Shown here one piece after another: positions 28,390-38,400 of a DNA stretch of 64,000 nt. Position 1 is the first letter of the stretch, and every line of letters starts with the position of its first letter. The notes beneath the pieces were generated by a model. That model did no database searches and was not told the origin of the DNA. It saw only the letters and a program-made list of their open reading frames with translations. The stretch spans positions 19,535-83,534 of the forward strand of contig OMRP01000010.1 of NCBI GenBank assembly GCA_900313615.1, given 5' to 3'. A program made the translations under genes and the position numbers. The stretch is from an uncultured Prevotellaceae bacterium. GTDB taxonomy: Bacteria; Bacteroidota; Bacteroidia; Bacteroidales; Bacteroidaceae.

Positions 28390-29874
28390 ATGCACAAAAC
28401 CAACGGTAATACAAGTTATTCGCATATCATCAAATATACAGGCCTGTTCGGCGGTGTGCAACTACTCACCATTCTTCTGGGAATAGTGAGAAATAAGCTT
28501 GTGGCCATGCTTCTGGGACCTTCTGGTATGGGATTGGTGTCGCTTTTCAATTCCACCACGAAGATGTTGTCTGACGCTACGGGATTGGGCATCCAAACGA
28601 GTGGCGTGAGAAACATATCGGATGCTTACCAGAATGGAGACAAACAACAATTGGCTCATACGGTAATGCTCATCAGGTCGTGGAGTTTCATCACTGCGAT
28701 TGTGGGTATGACGCTTTGTGTTGTGCTTAGTCCATGCCTGGACAGTTGGACATTCTCATGGGGAAAGCACACGCTGCATTTCGTGTTGCTATCGCCAATA
28801 GTGGCGCTGACGACCATTACAGGAGGCGAAATGGCAATCTTGAAAGGAACGCGTCAGCTGAAAGCGATGGCGTCAGTTTCAGTGATGCATGTGCTCCTGG
28901 CTCTGGTCATCTCTGTACCGCTTTATTTCTATCTTGGCGAGACAGGTATCGTACCGTCTTTGGTACTTATGGCGGCAACGCTCATGGTGCTTACCATCGC
29001 TTATTCTTGGCGTCTTTTCCCCATGCGTCTTTCTTTCGCTAAATCATTCGTCACCGAGGGAATGGGCATGGTACGGCTGGGTATAGGATTCGTGGCGGCG
29101 GCTTTCGTTATTTCTTTCGCTGAATTCGTGGTAAGGGCTTTCCTCAATAACAATGGTTCGCTCGAAATACTTGGGTTGTATAACGCAGGATATATGCTCA
29201 TATCTGTTTATGGGGGAATGCTCTTTGCTGCCATGGAAACGGATTATTTCCCAAGCCTTTCGGCACTTATCCATGACAACAGGTCATTCAATGTGCTGGT
29301 AAACAAACAGATGGAGGTGTCGTTGCTCTTCGTCTCTCCACTGATTATCTTACTTATTGTATTCTTGCCTTTCATCGTTCCTTTGCTCTTCTCGGGAAAT
29401 TTCATGGAAATGGTGCCGATGGCTCAGATTATGGCTTGTTCACTGTATCTCAGAGCGGCCAAATTGCCTATCGCTTACATTCCGTTGGCAAAGGGTAACT
29501 CGCTCTTGTTCTTACTCATGGAGTCGTTGTTTGCCGCTGGGTATATTGCCTTTAGCATCGTAGGGTACAGGCAATGGGGACTGTTGGGGGCGGGTATCGC
29601 TTTCTCTGTGGCGGCGGTGGTCGACTTTACCATTCAATCGGTTTGTATGAATAGAAAATATGGCTTTGTTTTCTCATCAAGGGTAATTAAAACAATGGCC
29701 ATACAACTACCGTTAGGCTTTGTGGCTTATGTGCTTACCATCTCAATCAGCAAATGGTGGGTGCTCTATCCGCTGGGTATCTTACTCGCCGCTGTTAGCG
29801 CATACTGCTCTTTGCAGTCATTGAAAAAGAAAACAAGGCTGATGGCAAAGATAAAAGAAAAATTCTCCCGCTAA
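28390..29874 (+). CDS. O-antigen translocase (Wzx-like flippase)
   Basis: A 494-residue inner-membrane protein with about 12-14 hydrophobic segments. The N-terminal HIIKYTGLFGGVQLLTILLGIVRNK and LLGPSGMGLVSLF are typical of the Bacteroidetes O-antigen flippases of the MATE/MOP superfamily, which move undecaprenyl-linked oligosaccharides to the periplasm. It is surrounded by four glycosyltransferases but reads in the opposite direction. Its TAA stop is the first unit of an octamer array. Confidence 0.87.
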   Translation: MHKTNGNTSYSHIIKYTGLFGGVQLLTILLGIVRNKLVAMLLGPSGMGLVSLFNSTTKMLSDATGLGIQTSGVRNISDAYQNGDKQQLAHTVMLIRSWSFITAIVGMTLCVVLSPCLDSWTFSWGKHTLHFVLLSPIVALTTITGGEMAILKGTRQLKAMASVSVMHVLLALVISVPLYFYLGETGIVPSLVLMAATLMVLTIAYSWRLFPMRLSFAKSFVTEGMGMVRLGIGFVAAAFVISFAEFVVRAFLNNNGSLEILGLYNAGYMLISVYGGMLFAAMETDYFPSLSALIHDNRSFNVLVNKQMEVSLLFVSPLIILLIVFLPFIVPLLFSGNFMEMVPMAQIMACSLYLRAAKLPIAYIPLAKGNSLLFLLMESLFAAGYIAFSIVGYRQWGLLGAGIAFSVAAVVDFTIQSVCMNRKYGFVFSSRVIKTMAIQLPLGFVAYVLTISISKWWVLYPLGILLAAVSAYCSLQSLKKKTRLMAKIKEKFSR

Positions 29875-29911
29875 TTTTCTCATTTTTTAATTTTTTAATC
29901 TTTTAATCTTC
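29872..29911. repeat. Octamer tandem array shared by two converging genes
   Basis: Five units of TAATTTTC / TAATTTTT / TAATCTTT. The flippase TAA stop starts the array (29872-29874), and the converging glycosyltransferase ends inside it: its last residues RLKD and TAA stop are array-encoded. Confidence 0.8.
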
Positions 29912-30884
29912 CATGCATATAACGTAGTGGAAGCGTCAAACGCGCCAATGTATAATGGTGCTCCAACCAACGCTTTATCTTGTTATCCCAACCTATGACT
30001 GCCAGGTCATCCGGAGAACAGCTATCTAAAAGGGAGAGAATAGTGTTGTAGCCGGAACGGTTCCTATTTTCCAAGGTCAACCAAAGCATGCTCTGATATT
30101 GGCGTATGGTTAGGGCATTCACTTTCTTGCGGATATCTTCAGGCTTGTCGCTGTAAAAGTTGGCTATAAGTTGGTGCGAACGTACCACCTGATACTGACA
30201 ATCCCATGAATGTGCAAGTTTCGACATGTAGGATGATTCATTGGTACGGTCATAGTGGTAGGTGAAGACATCGACCACGGACACACGTCGGGCAAAATAC
30301 AGCAAATAGGACATGACCATGAAGTCTTCGTTGGTATTGATGCCTTCTTCCCAGTGGATGTCATGCTCCGTGAACAGCGTGGTACGAATGACACGGTTGG
30401 CGACAAACCATCTCACTCGTTGTTCAAAAAATGCGGTAAGATATGAATCGCGGTCTAAACCCTTGCCGATTTTCGTTTCTTCTACCAAGGCGTTTTCAAA
30501 ATGCACATAATACTTGCCGGTAACAATGTCGGCGTCATTCTTTTGCTGCTCTGACATCAATTGCTCTACAGCGTCTTTCTCCAACCAGTCATCACTGTCT
30601 ACGTGAAGCACGAACGTTCCGCTGCAGTGGTTCATCAAGGTGTTGCGTGTGGCGGCTAGACCAAGGTTGCGGGCATGGTGAACGATATGGATGCGGTCGG
30701 ACAAGTGGGGGTACTGTAACTCTATTTCATGAAGAATGTCCATGCTGCGGTCGGTAGTGCAGTCGTTGGCAAAAACAAACTCCAGATTGTCATAAGTTTG
30801 CTCAAATAGGCTGCGTGCGCAACGTTCTATGTAACGCTCCACACCATACACAGGTACTAATATGCTGACCAAAGGCTTACTCAT
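29895..30884 (-). CDS. Glycosyltransferase family 2
   Basis: A 329-residue GT-A enzyme with VSILVPVYGVERYIERC, LEFVFANDCTTDRSMD, NLGLAATRNTLM and the metal site VLHVDSDDWLEKD; EEGINTNEDFMVMSYLL is the acceptor-side motif. ATG 30884 is preferred; a GTG just before it would add one residue. Both ends touch tandem arrays: the start codon lies in a heptamer array and the stop in an octamer array. Confidence 0.87.
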   Translation of the reverse strand: MSKPLVSILVPVYGVERYIERCARSLFEQTYDNLEFVFANDCTTDRSMDILHEIELQYPHLSDRIHIVHHARNLGLAATRNTLMNHCSGTFVLHVDSDDWLEKDAVEQLMSEQQKNDADIVTGKYYVHFENALVEETKIGKGLDRDSYLTAFFEQRVRWFVANRVIRTTLFTEHDIHWEEGINTNEDFMVMSYLLYFARRVSVVDVFTYHYDRTNESSYMSKLAHSWDCQYQVVRSHQLIANFYSDKPEDIRKKVNALTIRQYQSMLWLTLENRNRSGYNTILSLLDSCSPDDLAVIGWDNKIKRWLEHHYTLARLTLPLRYMHGRLKD

Positions 30885-30927
30885 CACTCGTCACTCGTCA
30901 CTCGTCACTCATCACTCGTTACTCACC
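30879..30927. repeat. Heptamer tandem array joining GH43 and glycosyltransferase genes
   Basis: Seven units of ACTCRTC. It contains the glycosyltransferase ATG at one end (30882-30884, minus strand) and the last codons VSNE plus TGA stop of the GH43 gene at the other (30912-30927). Confidence 0.85.
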
Positions 30928-32591
30928 CTAATCCAGTCAGCTTCCACCCATCCACGGTCGCTCTTGGCATCGCTCTCGCCAGCAACAAAACCGAATTTTG
31001 CTCCTATCCACTTACCTTCACGCATCTGGAACTCATCGCCACAGTCAGTATATTTCTTGCCATCGGTACTGTAACTGAAACGTAACTTGCTGTCGTTCAC
31101 TTTCATGCGGAGGTAGATGTCTTCGTGGATGCCCGGCTTATAGTCTATCTTGTCTTCATAAGTGGGCTTCAAAGTGGTGATGAGGGTCTCCGTCTGAGCC
31201 TTACCCTTGTCGGCACCATGGCAGGTCATCTGTACCAAATGAAAGTTTTTGCCTTCACGTTTCACAACAAGGGCGGAATAGTCGAGACCCATCATAATCA
31301 AGCCTCCAAATTGACCATCGGCCTTGGAGGTCATGCGGAGTTTGGTGGTGACAGTAAATCGGTCGGCTGGTGTCTTCTGCAGCAATAGGTTGGGCATTTC
31401 CCAGAAGTTTTTCCAACCCTCTGACAATTTGTGAGTATAAATACGGAAGGTTCCGAAAGCAGTGGGCATGCCGAATTTCTCATCGTAGTTGGCATGCCAC
31501 TGCCATTGCTTTCCAATCTCGGGAGTGTTGAACTCGTCGCTCTCCACGGGATTGACGATTGTCGACGATGAGGAACGGGGCTTTTTATAAGTGCTCACAG
31601 GCTCGCCTTTCTTACCCATGATGGGCCAACCGCTGCTCCAATCCACGGGGTTCAGGTGTATCACACGACCATAGGCTTCCTTGTCTTGGAAATGGATAAA
31701 CCAGTCTTCACCATATTTCGTGTGTATCCAACCGCCTTGGTGTGGACCATTGATGTTGGTCTTGCCCTGCGAAAGAACAACCTTGCTCTCATAAGGACCA
31801 TAGGGCGACTTGGAACGCATGGCTAGCTGAAAACCGGTAGGTACGCCGCCAGCGGGACACATAATCCAGTACCAGCCTTCACGTTTATAGAATTTCGGGC
31901 CTTCACAGGTGCGATTCTCTGTGCCGTTACCATCGAACACAATAACGGGTTGGCCAATGGCTCGTGTACCGTCAGAAGACAATTCGCGGACGGTAAGCAC
32001 CGAAGCAAATTTGGAACGTGAATTGGCCCAACCATTGACAAGATAGCAACGGCCGTCATCGTCCCACAATGGGGTGGTATCGATGTATCCCGTGCCTTTG
32101 ATGACACAAACGGGGGACTCCCATTCTCCGGCGGGGTCTTTCGTTTTCACCATATAAACGCCAAAGTCGGGATCACCCCAGTAGATGTAGTATTCCCCTG
32201 CATGGTAACGGATGGAGGGGGCCCATACGCCTTCGCCATGGCGGGGGATACTGAAGTGTTCGACCATAGAAGCGTCGCCTGTATACAATTCCTTCAGGGC
32301 ATACCCAACAATCTCCCAATTCACCAAGTCCTTGGAATGCAAGATGGGAAGACCAGGCACACACTGAAACGAGGAGGCGGTCATGTAATAGTCGTCACCA
32401 CTGGCCCCTACGCATACGTCGGGGTCGGAATAGTCGGCATTGATGATGGGGTTGGTATATGTGCCATCACCATTGTCGGGCGACCAAACCTCTGAACGGT
32501 ATTGACCATAAGTCATACTGGGTATGAATACCATAAATAGTATCGAGAAAAATGGTAGCATGAATTTCTCTCTCTTGTCTCTTTCCTTCAT
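30912..32591 (-). CDS. Secreted glycoside hydrolase family 43
   Basis: A 559-residue exported enzyme. ATG 32591 gives a clean signal peptide (ending PSMTYGQ); an upstream in-frame start is excluded because it would lie ahead of the promoter. The five-bladed propeller domain shows the GH43 catalytic residues: Asp in NADYSDPDVC, Asp in GYIDTTPLWDDDG and Glu in TCEGPKFYK. The C-terminal part from about 355 (VESDEFNTPEIGKQWQW) is a beta-sandwich of the beta-xylosidase C-terminal kind. It probably removes xylose or arabinose from plant glycans. Confidence 0.88.
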   Translation of the reverse strand: MKERDKREKFMLPFFSILFMVFIPSMTYGQYRSEVWSPDNGDGTYTNPIINADYSDPDVCVGASGDDYYMTASSFQCVPGLPILHSKDLVNWEIVGYALKELYTGDASMVEHFSIPRHGEGVWAPSIRYHAGEYYIYWGDPDFGVYMVKTKDPAGEWESPVCVIKGTGYIDTTPLWDDDGRCYLVNGWANSRSKFASVLTVRELSSDGTRAIGQPVIVFDGNGTENRTCEGPKFYKREGWYWIMCPAGGVPTGFQLAMRSKSPYGPYESKVVLSQGKTNINGPHQGGWIHTKYGEDWFIHFQDKEAYGRVIHLNPVDWSSGWPIMGKKGEPVSTYKKPRSSSSTIVNPVESDEFNTPEIGKQWQWHANYDEKFGMPTAFGTFRIYTHKLSEGWKNFWEMPNLLLQKTPADRFTVTTKLRMTSKADGQFGGLIMMGLDYSALVVKREGKNFHLVQMTCHGADKGKAQTETLITTLKPTYEDKIDYKPGIHEDIYLRMKVNDSKLRFSYSTDGKKYTDCGDEFQMREGKWIGAKFGFVAGESDAKSDRGWVEADWIRVSNE

Positions 32592-32630
32592 ATTGTAGAT
32601 AGTTTTTGTAGCTTTATCTTTTTTCTTCTG

Positions 32631-32662
32631 CAAAGATATAATAAAAAATAGCAATTACCAAA
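32631..32662 (-). promoter_or_regulatory. Promoter of the GH43 gene
   Basis: On the minus strand TTTG (32659-32662), 20 bases, TATCTTTG (32631-32638); the start codon is 40 bases on. Confidence 0.75.
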
Positions 32663-32700
32663 CGGCAAACAAAAAATACTCCTTCTTTTCTATAAAACAT

Positions 32701-32730
32701 AAGTCCCCGCCCATGTTTGGGAAGGGACTT
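32701..32730 (-). terminator. Terminator of putA
   Basis: AAGTCCC-CCC pairs with GGG-GGGACTT around a short loop, followed on the minus strand by a T-rich stretch. Confidence 0.7.
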
Positions 32731-32753
32731 AAGGCGTGGTTGAAGTGCTCTAA

Positions 32754-35700
32754 TTATTCCACCTCAGGCACCTCAATCTGAGAGCCATAGCGGTGGTATT
32801 CGTTGGATATCGACTGCTCCTTGATATAGAAAGCCAGTTCCACGCGCCCATCCTTTACGGGCAACGATTGGGCTATGTATCTATTGCAACGGGCGGCGGC
32901 TACAAACACGACATCGGGTACTTCTTTCGAAATGGTGCGTATGCGATCAAAACGGTTCAAGCCTTGGCAGAATTCTTCAAGACTTTCTTGACGGATGTCC
33001 CCGGCAAATTGACCCATCAACGGATGGTCGGGGGATGCGGAGATGGTTAGCGGTGTGCCGACGGTCTTGGCGGCCAACTTCACCATCTGTATATGTTCCA
33101 AAGTCTCATCGCCAAAAAGGCGTAATACCATGCCTCGACTTAATGGCAGATATCTAAATACGTTCTGCTCACCGCGTATCTTTGGCTGGATGTTGCGGGC
33201 GTGGCGGAATTCTTTCTCGTACCATTCGGCATATGATTTCACATAGTTGGTGTCACTGCCGTCTTTGTCGGTGATGGTCATGAATTGCATGCAGTAGTTG
33301 GGACCTCCGGCTTTCAAACCGGGACCGAAGGCGGAGAGTTTCATGCCACCGAAAGGTTGGCGGTTGACTACGGCACCAGTGATGCCGCGGTTGATGTAGA
33401 GATTGCCGGCTTCTATATGGTTCTTCCAATAATGTTGTTCTTGTTCGTCGAGCGACTGCAGACCACTGGTAAGACCATAGTCTAGGTCATTCACAAGGGC
33501 TACGGCTTCTTCCAACGTGTCATAGGGTGCCACGGCAAGCAATGGGGCGAACAGTTCAGTGCGGAACGTGAAGGAACCGGGTTTGACGTCAACCTTGATG
33601 GTGGGCTTCAGAATATATCTCTTGTCATCGACAAACTCGGGGGCGATGAGCCAGCGCTCACCGGGTTCCAACGTGAAGGCTTGCTCCAGTTTCTCATTCT
33701 TGTTGGTAATCATCGGACCGACTATATTACCGGCATTCCACACACCGCCAACCTTCAGCGACGAAGCGCAGTCTTTTAGTTTCTCGAAGAATTCAGGATT
33801 GTCATACACGGAACGTTCTACCAAAAGTAGCGAACAAGCGGAACATTTCTGACCGGCATTGCCGAAGGCACTGCGGCAGGCGTTCATGATGGCATGGTCG
33901 CGGTCTCCCTTGGCGGAGAGTATCATCACGTTCTTGCCGCCGGTCTCAGCTGATAATGGCTTGCGGGGATTGGCATTGGCGATGCTTTGGGCTGTATCGG
34001 TGCCACCAGTGAGAATGATGTGTCGCACAACGGCCGACGAAGTGAGTAGTGGGGTGGCCTCGCGGTCGGTGATAACTACCTGAAGGGCTTCTTTTGGTAC
34101 ACCGGCATCCCAGAAAGCCTGGGCGAAGAGCCACGCAACGGGGGCGGCCACCGTGGCGGGTTTCAAAATACAGGTGTTTCCGGATGCAAGGGCGGCAACG
34201 ACACCTCCACAGGGTATGGCACAGGGGAAATTCCAGGGTGACAAGACGAGGACGACGCCTTTCGATGCCATCTCAATATCTTTCAACTGGGCATATTTCT
34301 TCATCGTGGTGGTGTAGAAACGGCAGTAATCGATAGCTTCACTTACTTCAACGTCAGCTTCTTCGATGGTCTTGCCGGTGATGGCGCACATCGCTCCATT
34401 GAGGTCTCCACGTAACGCTCCGAGGATATTGGCTGCCTTGTACATGATGGCATGACGCTCGTCAATGGTGGTTTTGCGCCAACCGCCGGGGTCGCCATCG
34501 GCAATGGTTAATATCTGTTCGGCCTGTTCCTTGTTGGCACGCGACATCTCACATACTTTGACATCGCCGTCTTGGGAACGGTCAAAATAACTGACATGGT
34601 CGGCGTTATACACCAATTCTGTGCCAATTTGGGTGGGTAAAAGTTGACCAGGATGCCAACCGCTCCAAGTCGCTCTTCCTCCGTCCATCGTGCCGTCGCT
34701 CTTCCATTTGGTGAAAATCTTCTCCACCCATTCTTGGTTGCAGAAGCGGTCGAAGTCGGTGTCGGGCTCATTTCGCATCTCGTCGCAAGGCGCTTGACCT
34801 TCATAGGGCTTGTTGCGGTCTTGGGTGCGCGTGGGGGTATGCGACAAGGTGTCCTTCATATTGTATGCGTCGATGAACTGCTGCTCCAACTCATGCCACT
34901 CCTTGGTGTCTGGCTTCAGCGAGAACGAGTGGGTGAGGAAATTGTCGGGCGCGGTGTTCTCGTCCATGCGGCGTACGAGATAGGAGATGGCGTTGAGGAA
35001 ATGTTCTTTTTTCACCACAGGGGTGTACAGGATAACATGATTGCCCAATTTTTTCTGGGCACGCCACACGTGGTTGGCCATGCCTTCAAGCATCTCAAAA
35101 CAGAAACAATCCTTTGGGGTGTGGTATTTCTCTGTGAGAAGATAGGCGTATGATATGGTGAACAAGTTGTGCGAGGCCATGCCGATATGGAGCACTTTGG
35201 CATTCTCAGGCTTCAAACCGCGTTCAATGATATGCAGATAGTTGGCGTCGACCTCTGTCTTGTTGCTCCTTACGGGGTTGGGCCAACCGCGCAGGTCGCT
35301 TACGATATTCTCCATGTCAAGGTTGCATCCTTTCACGATACGCATTTTGATAGGGGCGCCTCCTGCGGCAACCCGTTCGTGGGCAAACTCCAACAACTCA
35401 CTTTGGAATCCCCAAGCATCGGGGAGGTATGCCTGTACCACAATGCCCGCCTCGTAGTTCTTGAACTGGGGAAGGGAAAGGACGGCCTTGAAGAGTTTCA
35501 TCGTGAGGTGCGCATCTTTATACTCTTCCATGTCGAGATTGATAAACTTGGGACGGGTTTCACCCGATGGGGTGGTGTAGGGGTTGTCAATGGCGGCTTG
35601 GTAAAGCGCTGACATCCTGCGGATGAGTTCGGGGAAACTCTCCTTATAGTTTAGGGCGTGGGTTTGTGCGTAGATACCAGAAATCTTCACGGAGATATAG

Positions 35701-36233
35701 TTGATGTCTGGTTCTTTCAAAGCTTCCAGATACGACTCGTAGCGCTTGTCGGCCTCGCCGTTGCCTAACACTACCTCTCCGAGAAGATTGACGTTTTGGC
35801 CCACGTCTTCTTGGAAACGGGTGGCCAGGTGCTTCGTCAGATTGGGACGGGCAGCATTGATAATCACACGACTGGTATCTCGACGAAGACGCCATTTGAT
35901 GATGGGTACGGAGACCCAGTTGAATAGGGGAAGGTAGGCAAATTTCTGATACATCCAGAACAAGGCATGGTCGGCTCGCCCAAGGAACTTGGGTATGCCG
36001 TATTGGTCGATGAGGTCTTTCACACGATGGGCTAACTTCTGGGTGTCGCGCACCTGACTGGTCTCGTCAAGCATGCGGACGATGAATTTCTTATCGCTCG
36101 GGGTGGTGACCATGGTTCCGTACATGTGTTGCTCACCACGTTCCAAACGGGTAAGACCGGCATAACTCTCGTCATAGAGTTTGCGCATCCATGTAAACAC
36201 TTCTTCAATGGTGGGTAGATGCTGTGTTTCCAT
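32754..36233 (-). CDS. putA: Bifunctional proline dehydrogenase / glutamate semialdehyde dehydrogenase
   Basis: A 1159-residue fusion that oxidises proline to glutamate in two steps (FAD, then NAD). The proline dehydrogenase barrel covers about 90-470, with NYISVKISGIY, INLDMEEYKD and MRIVKGCNLD. The aldehyde dehydrogenase covers about 570-1090, with VLVLSPWNFPCAIPCGG, ETGGKNVMIL and the catalytic Cys in GNAGQKCSACS near 794. No N-terminal DNA-binding ribbon-helix-helix is present, so unlike enteric PutA it is not its own repressor. A TATATTTG box lies at 36289-36296 on the minus strand. Confidence 0.93.
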   Translation of the reverse strand: METQHLPTIEEVFTWMRKLYDESYAGLTRLERGEQHMYGTMVTTPSDKKFIVRMLDETSQVRDTQKLAHRVKDLIDQYGIPKFLGRADHALFWMYQKFAYLPLFNWVSVPIIKWRLRRDTSRVIINAARPNLTKHLATRFQEDVGQNVNLLGEVVLGNGEADKRYESYLEALKEPDINYISVKISGIYAQTHALNYKESFPELIRRMSALYQAAIDNPYTTPSGETRPKFINLDMEEYKDAHLTMKLFKAVLSLPQFKNYEAGIVVQAYLPDAWGFQSELLEFAHERVAAGGAPIKMRIVKGCNLDMENIVSDLRGWPNPVRSNKTEVDANYLHIIERGLKPENAKVLHIGMASHNLFTISYAYLLTEKYHTPKDCFCFEMLEGMANHVWRAQKKLGNHVILYTPVVKKEHFLNAISYLVRRMDENTAPDNFLTHSFSLKPDTKEWHELEQQFIDAYNMKDTLSHTPTRTQDRNKPYEGQAPCDEMRNEPDTDFDRFCNQEWVEKIFTKWKSDGTMDGGRATWSGWHPGQLLPTQIGTELVYNADHVSYFDRSQDGDVKVCEMSRANKEQAEQILTIADGDPGGWRKTTIDERHAIMYKAANILGALRGDLNGAMCAITGKTIEEADVEVSEAIDYCRFYTTTMKKYAQLKDIEMASKGVVLVLSPWNFPCAIPCGGVVAALASGNTCILKPATVAAPVAWLFAQAFWDAGVPKEALQVVITDREATPLLTSSAVVRHIILTGGTDTAQSIANANPRKPLSAETGGKNVMILSAKGDRDHAIMNACRSAFGNAGQKCSACSLLLVERSVYDNPEFFEKLKDCASSLKVGGVWNAGNIVGPMITNKNEKLEQAFTLEPGERWLIAPEFVDDKRYILKPTIKVDVKPGSFTFRTELFAPLLAVAPYDTLEEAVALVNDLDYGLTSGLQSLDEQEQHYWKNHIEAGNLYINRGITGAVVNRQPFGGMKLSAFGPGLKAGGPNYCMQFMTITDKDGSDTNYVKSYAEWYEKEFRHARNIQPKIRGEQNVFRYLPLSRGMVLRLFGDETLEHIQMVKLAAKTVGTPLTISASPDHPLMGQFAGDIRQESLEEFCQGLNRFDRIRTISKEVPDVVFVAAARCNRYIAQSLPVKDGRVELAFYIKEQSISNEYHRYGSQIEVPEVE

Positions 36234-36342
36234 CGTCTCAAAATTTAAGGTGATGATATGTGTTTTCGAAAAAATCGGTTAACTACTGCAAATATAAAGT
36301 TTTTTCCAATACGTTGTTGCGATTGGAACGAAAAAATATGTT

Positions 36343-36368
36343 AACCATATGATATATTTTATATGGTT
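36343..36368 (-). terminator. AT-rich hairpin after the NUDIX gene
   Basis: AACCATAT pairs with ATATGGTT around 10 bases and is followed by a T-rich run on the minus strand. It lies between the NUDIX stop and the putA promoter. Confidence 0.5.
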
Positions 36369-36400
36369 ATACAATAAACAGTAGTTTGTCTAAGATTTAG

Positions 36401-36844
36401 TTATCTTTTCAACACCATTTGATGGTAATGGTCAATGGCATCTGACATAATCTCGGCATGGTCGAAAGCCAAGGGTGGGAGGGCATCAATGGGAAACCAC
36501 TCCGCCCTGGCGGCGTCATCTTGACCTTTAACAGACAAAGGCTTGTCAACAATGGCTAGATATGCTACAGTGACAGTGCGCCCTCGAGGGTCACGGTCAA
36601 CCTTGGAGTAGGCGCCCACCTGATGCGCTTTCTCAATCTTCAATCCTGTCTCTTCTTCCAATTCACGAATGGCACACTGTTCCGTAGTCTCATCCATATT
36701 GAGAAAGCCTCCGGGGAAAGCCCAACAACCCTTATAGGGGTCATTGCCTCGCTCTATGAGCAACACTTGTGGCACTGCATCAGTGGTGAAGACAATACAG
36801 TCTGCAGTCAATGCGGGTCGTGGGTATTTATAGGTATATGGCAT
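36401..36844 (-). CDS. NUDIX hydrolase
   Basis: A 147-residue protein with the full NUDIX box: GGFLNMDETTEQCAIREL continuing EEETGL (G-x5-E-x7-RELxEExG). It hydrolyses a nucleoside diphosphate linked to another group. The central YSKVDRDPRGRTVTVAYLA and N-terminal LTADCIVF resemble the ADP-ribose / NrtR-like NUDIX subgroup, but no DNA-binding domain follows. It lies between sodB and putA on the same strand. Confidence 0.87.
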   Translation of the reverse strand: MPYTYKYPRPALTADCIVFTTDAVPQVLLIERGNDPYKGCWAFPGGFLNMDETTEQCAIRELEEETGLKIEKAHQVGAYSKVDRDPRGRTVTVAYLAIVDKPLSVKGQDDAARAEWFPIDALPPLAFDHAEIMSDAIDHYHQMVLKR

Positions 36845-36930
36845 GTCTTTACCTCTCTGTCAAAATGGTTTTATCGTTGATGTCTTTTCCACCATAAGTG
36901 TGTACGCATGATGATGGATAAAGCCGTTGT

Positions 36931-37518
36931 TCATTGCTCGTAGCGCTTTTCTATGACTTCCCAATTGATTATTTGCCATAGGGCGGCAAGGTGGTCAGGG
37001 CGACGGTTCTGATAGTCAAGATAGTACGCATGTTCCCAAACATCAAAGGTCAATAGGGGCGTCAAACCACGTTGGACAGGATTGGCGGCATTCGTCTCCT
37101 GTGTGATGACTAATTTTCCCTCTTTGTCTTTCGACAGCCACACCCATCCGCTGCCAAAGAGAGTCGCACCTTTCTGAACGAATTCTTTTTGGAATGCTTC
37201 GAATGAGCCGAACTGCTCATTGGTAACCTTTGCTATCTTTCCATTAGGAACGTTATTCTCCATCGGACTCTTAAATTGCGAGAAGTAAAGGTTATGGTTG
37301 AGTATCTGCCCGGCATTATTGAGAATGCCACCTGTTGACTTGCAGACAATATCCTCAAGTGTGGACTCTTCAAAACCGCTGCCTGCAAGCAGTCCGTTAA
37401 GGTTATTCACGTATGCAGCCAAATGTTTTCCGTGATGAAATACAATAGTCTCGCTGCTGATGACAGGCTCCAATGCATTCTCCGCATACGGGAGTGCCAG
37501 TAATTCAAATTTTGCCAT
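36931..37518 (-). CDS. sodB: Superoxide dismutase, Fe/Mn family
   Basis: A 195-residue enzyme that converts superoxide to oxygen and peroxide in the cytoplasm. Metal ligands are visible: His in FHHGKH, His in LNHNLYFSQF, and the DVWEHAYYLDYQNRR signature with Asp and His. Metal choice (Fe, Mn or either) cannot be read from sequence. A TATCTTTG box (37546-37553, minus strand) serves it. Confidence 0.93.
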   Translation of the reverse strand: MAKFELLALPYAENALEPVISSETIVFHHGKHLAAYVNNLNGLLAGSGFEESTLEDIVCKSTGGILNNAGQILNHNLYFSQFKSPMENNVPNGKIAKVTNEQFGSFEAFQKEFVQKGATLFGSGWVWLSKDKEGKLVITQETNAANPVQRGLTPLLTFDVWEHAYYLDYQNRRPDHLAALWQIINWEVIEKRYEQ

Positions 37519-37718
37519 GATTGTATGATGTTTAGGTTACAATTGCAAAGATAATGTTTTTATCCATATTTTCCAACATTTACCCCTTCAACTATAGGTG
37601 CTATGAGAAGAAAATGGCAAATAACCGATAATAGAGTATGGGAACCGAAGTATACTTCTTGAATTGAACATTATTCTTAGCAAAAGAGGAAATACCCCTT
37701 GGAACTGGCTCTTGGTTT

Positions 37719-38339
37719 TTAATCGAAGAGAATGTCTGGATTCATTTCTGAAGGAGTAAGCCAACGCAAATGGAAAACATGAAATAGAATGAGCTTCTTC
37801 ATATGCCATGCCCAATGGCAATCTCCAAGCATCTTCTTTCGTGGTGCCATCACGAAATCGATATAATTGTTAACTTTTTCCATAATGCTTATAGGAATGA
37901 AATCACGTCTCATATTATTATGACCTTTATTAAAGACATTGATGGAATCTTTTTCAAAAACTATCGGTTCAATTTCATTTAGATTGTCGATGTTGGGCGT
38001 AACAATTTCTATTATTGCATCCTGATCAATTAAGTGGGCGTATCTTTCCGTTATCGCAATGGCGTAGGTAACAACATCAGGAAATGGCATAGCACTATTT
38101 TCTTTTTTTGAAAAGCCAAAAATTTTATCTGCTTTTGAAAAGGCAATGATAATATCTGTCCCTACCATACCAACTTTAACGATACGTAGTTCTAATCTGT
38201 CAAAGGATATTAAAAGCAATTGTAAATGTTTGTTATTCTCGTCACACAACCACTCTCCATCCTTGATTCTTATTACAGCATCGATGTTTGGCTTTTTTCC
38301 CTCTTCTCCCTCTTTAGTTGAAAAATATTGATGATTCAT
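37719..38339 (-). CDS. Unknown protein with conserved-looking C-terminus
   Basis: A 206-residue, probably cytoplasmic protein with no signal peptide or membrane segment. Not recognised. The C-terminal end GDCHWAWHMKKLIL ... RWLTPSEMNPDILFD has a spacing of Cys-His, Trp and an EMNP-x-x-FD end that I recall from other Bacteroidetes accessory proteins of unknown function. It is the last gene of the first accessory operon and is AT-rich compared with sodB next to it. Confidence 0.6.
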   Translation of the reverse strand: MNHQYFSTKEGEEGKKPNIDAVIRIKDGEWLCDENNKHLQLLLISFDRLELRIVKVGMVGTDIIIAFSKADKIFGFSKKENSAMPFPDVVTYAIAITERYAHLIDQDAIIEIVTPNIDNLNEIEPIVFEKDSINVFNKGHNNMRRDFIPISIMEKVNNYIDFVMAPRKKMLGDCHWAWHMKKLILFHVFHLRWLTPSEMNPDILFD

Positions 38340-38400
38340 AATAATTTAAGTATAAAATAAATTTTAAGAGTATGCTTTCTTCTATTCGTTCATCCTTCAT

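Noticed and set aside
37588-37821. 77-codon minus-strand frame
   Set aside because: Overlaps the C-terminus of the 37719 gene in another frame and has no start signal or motif.
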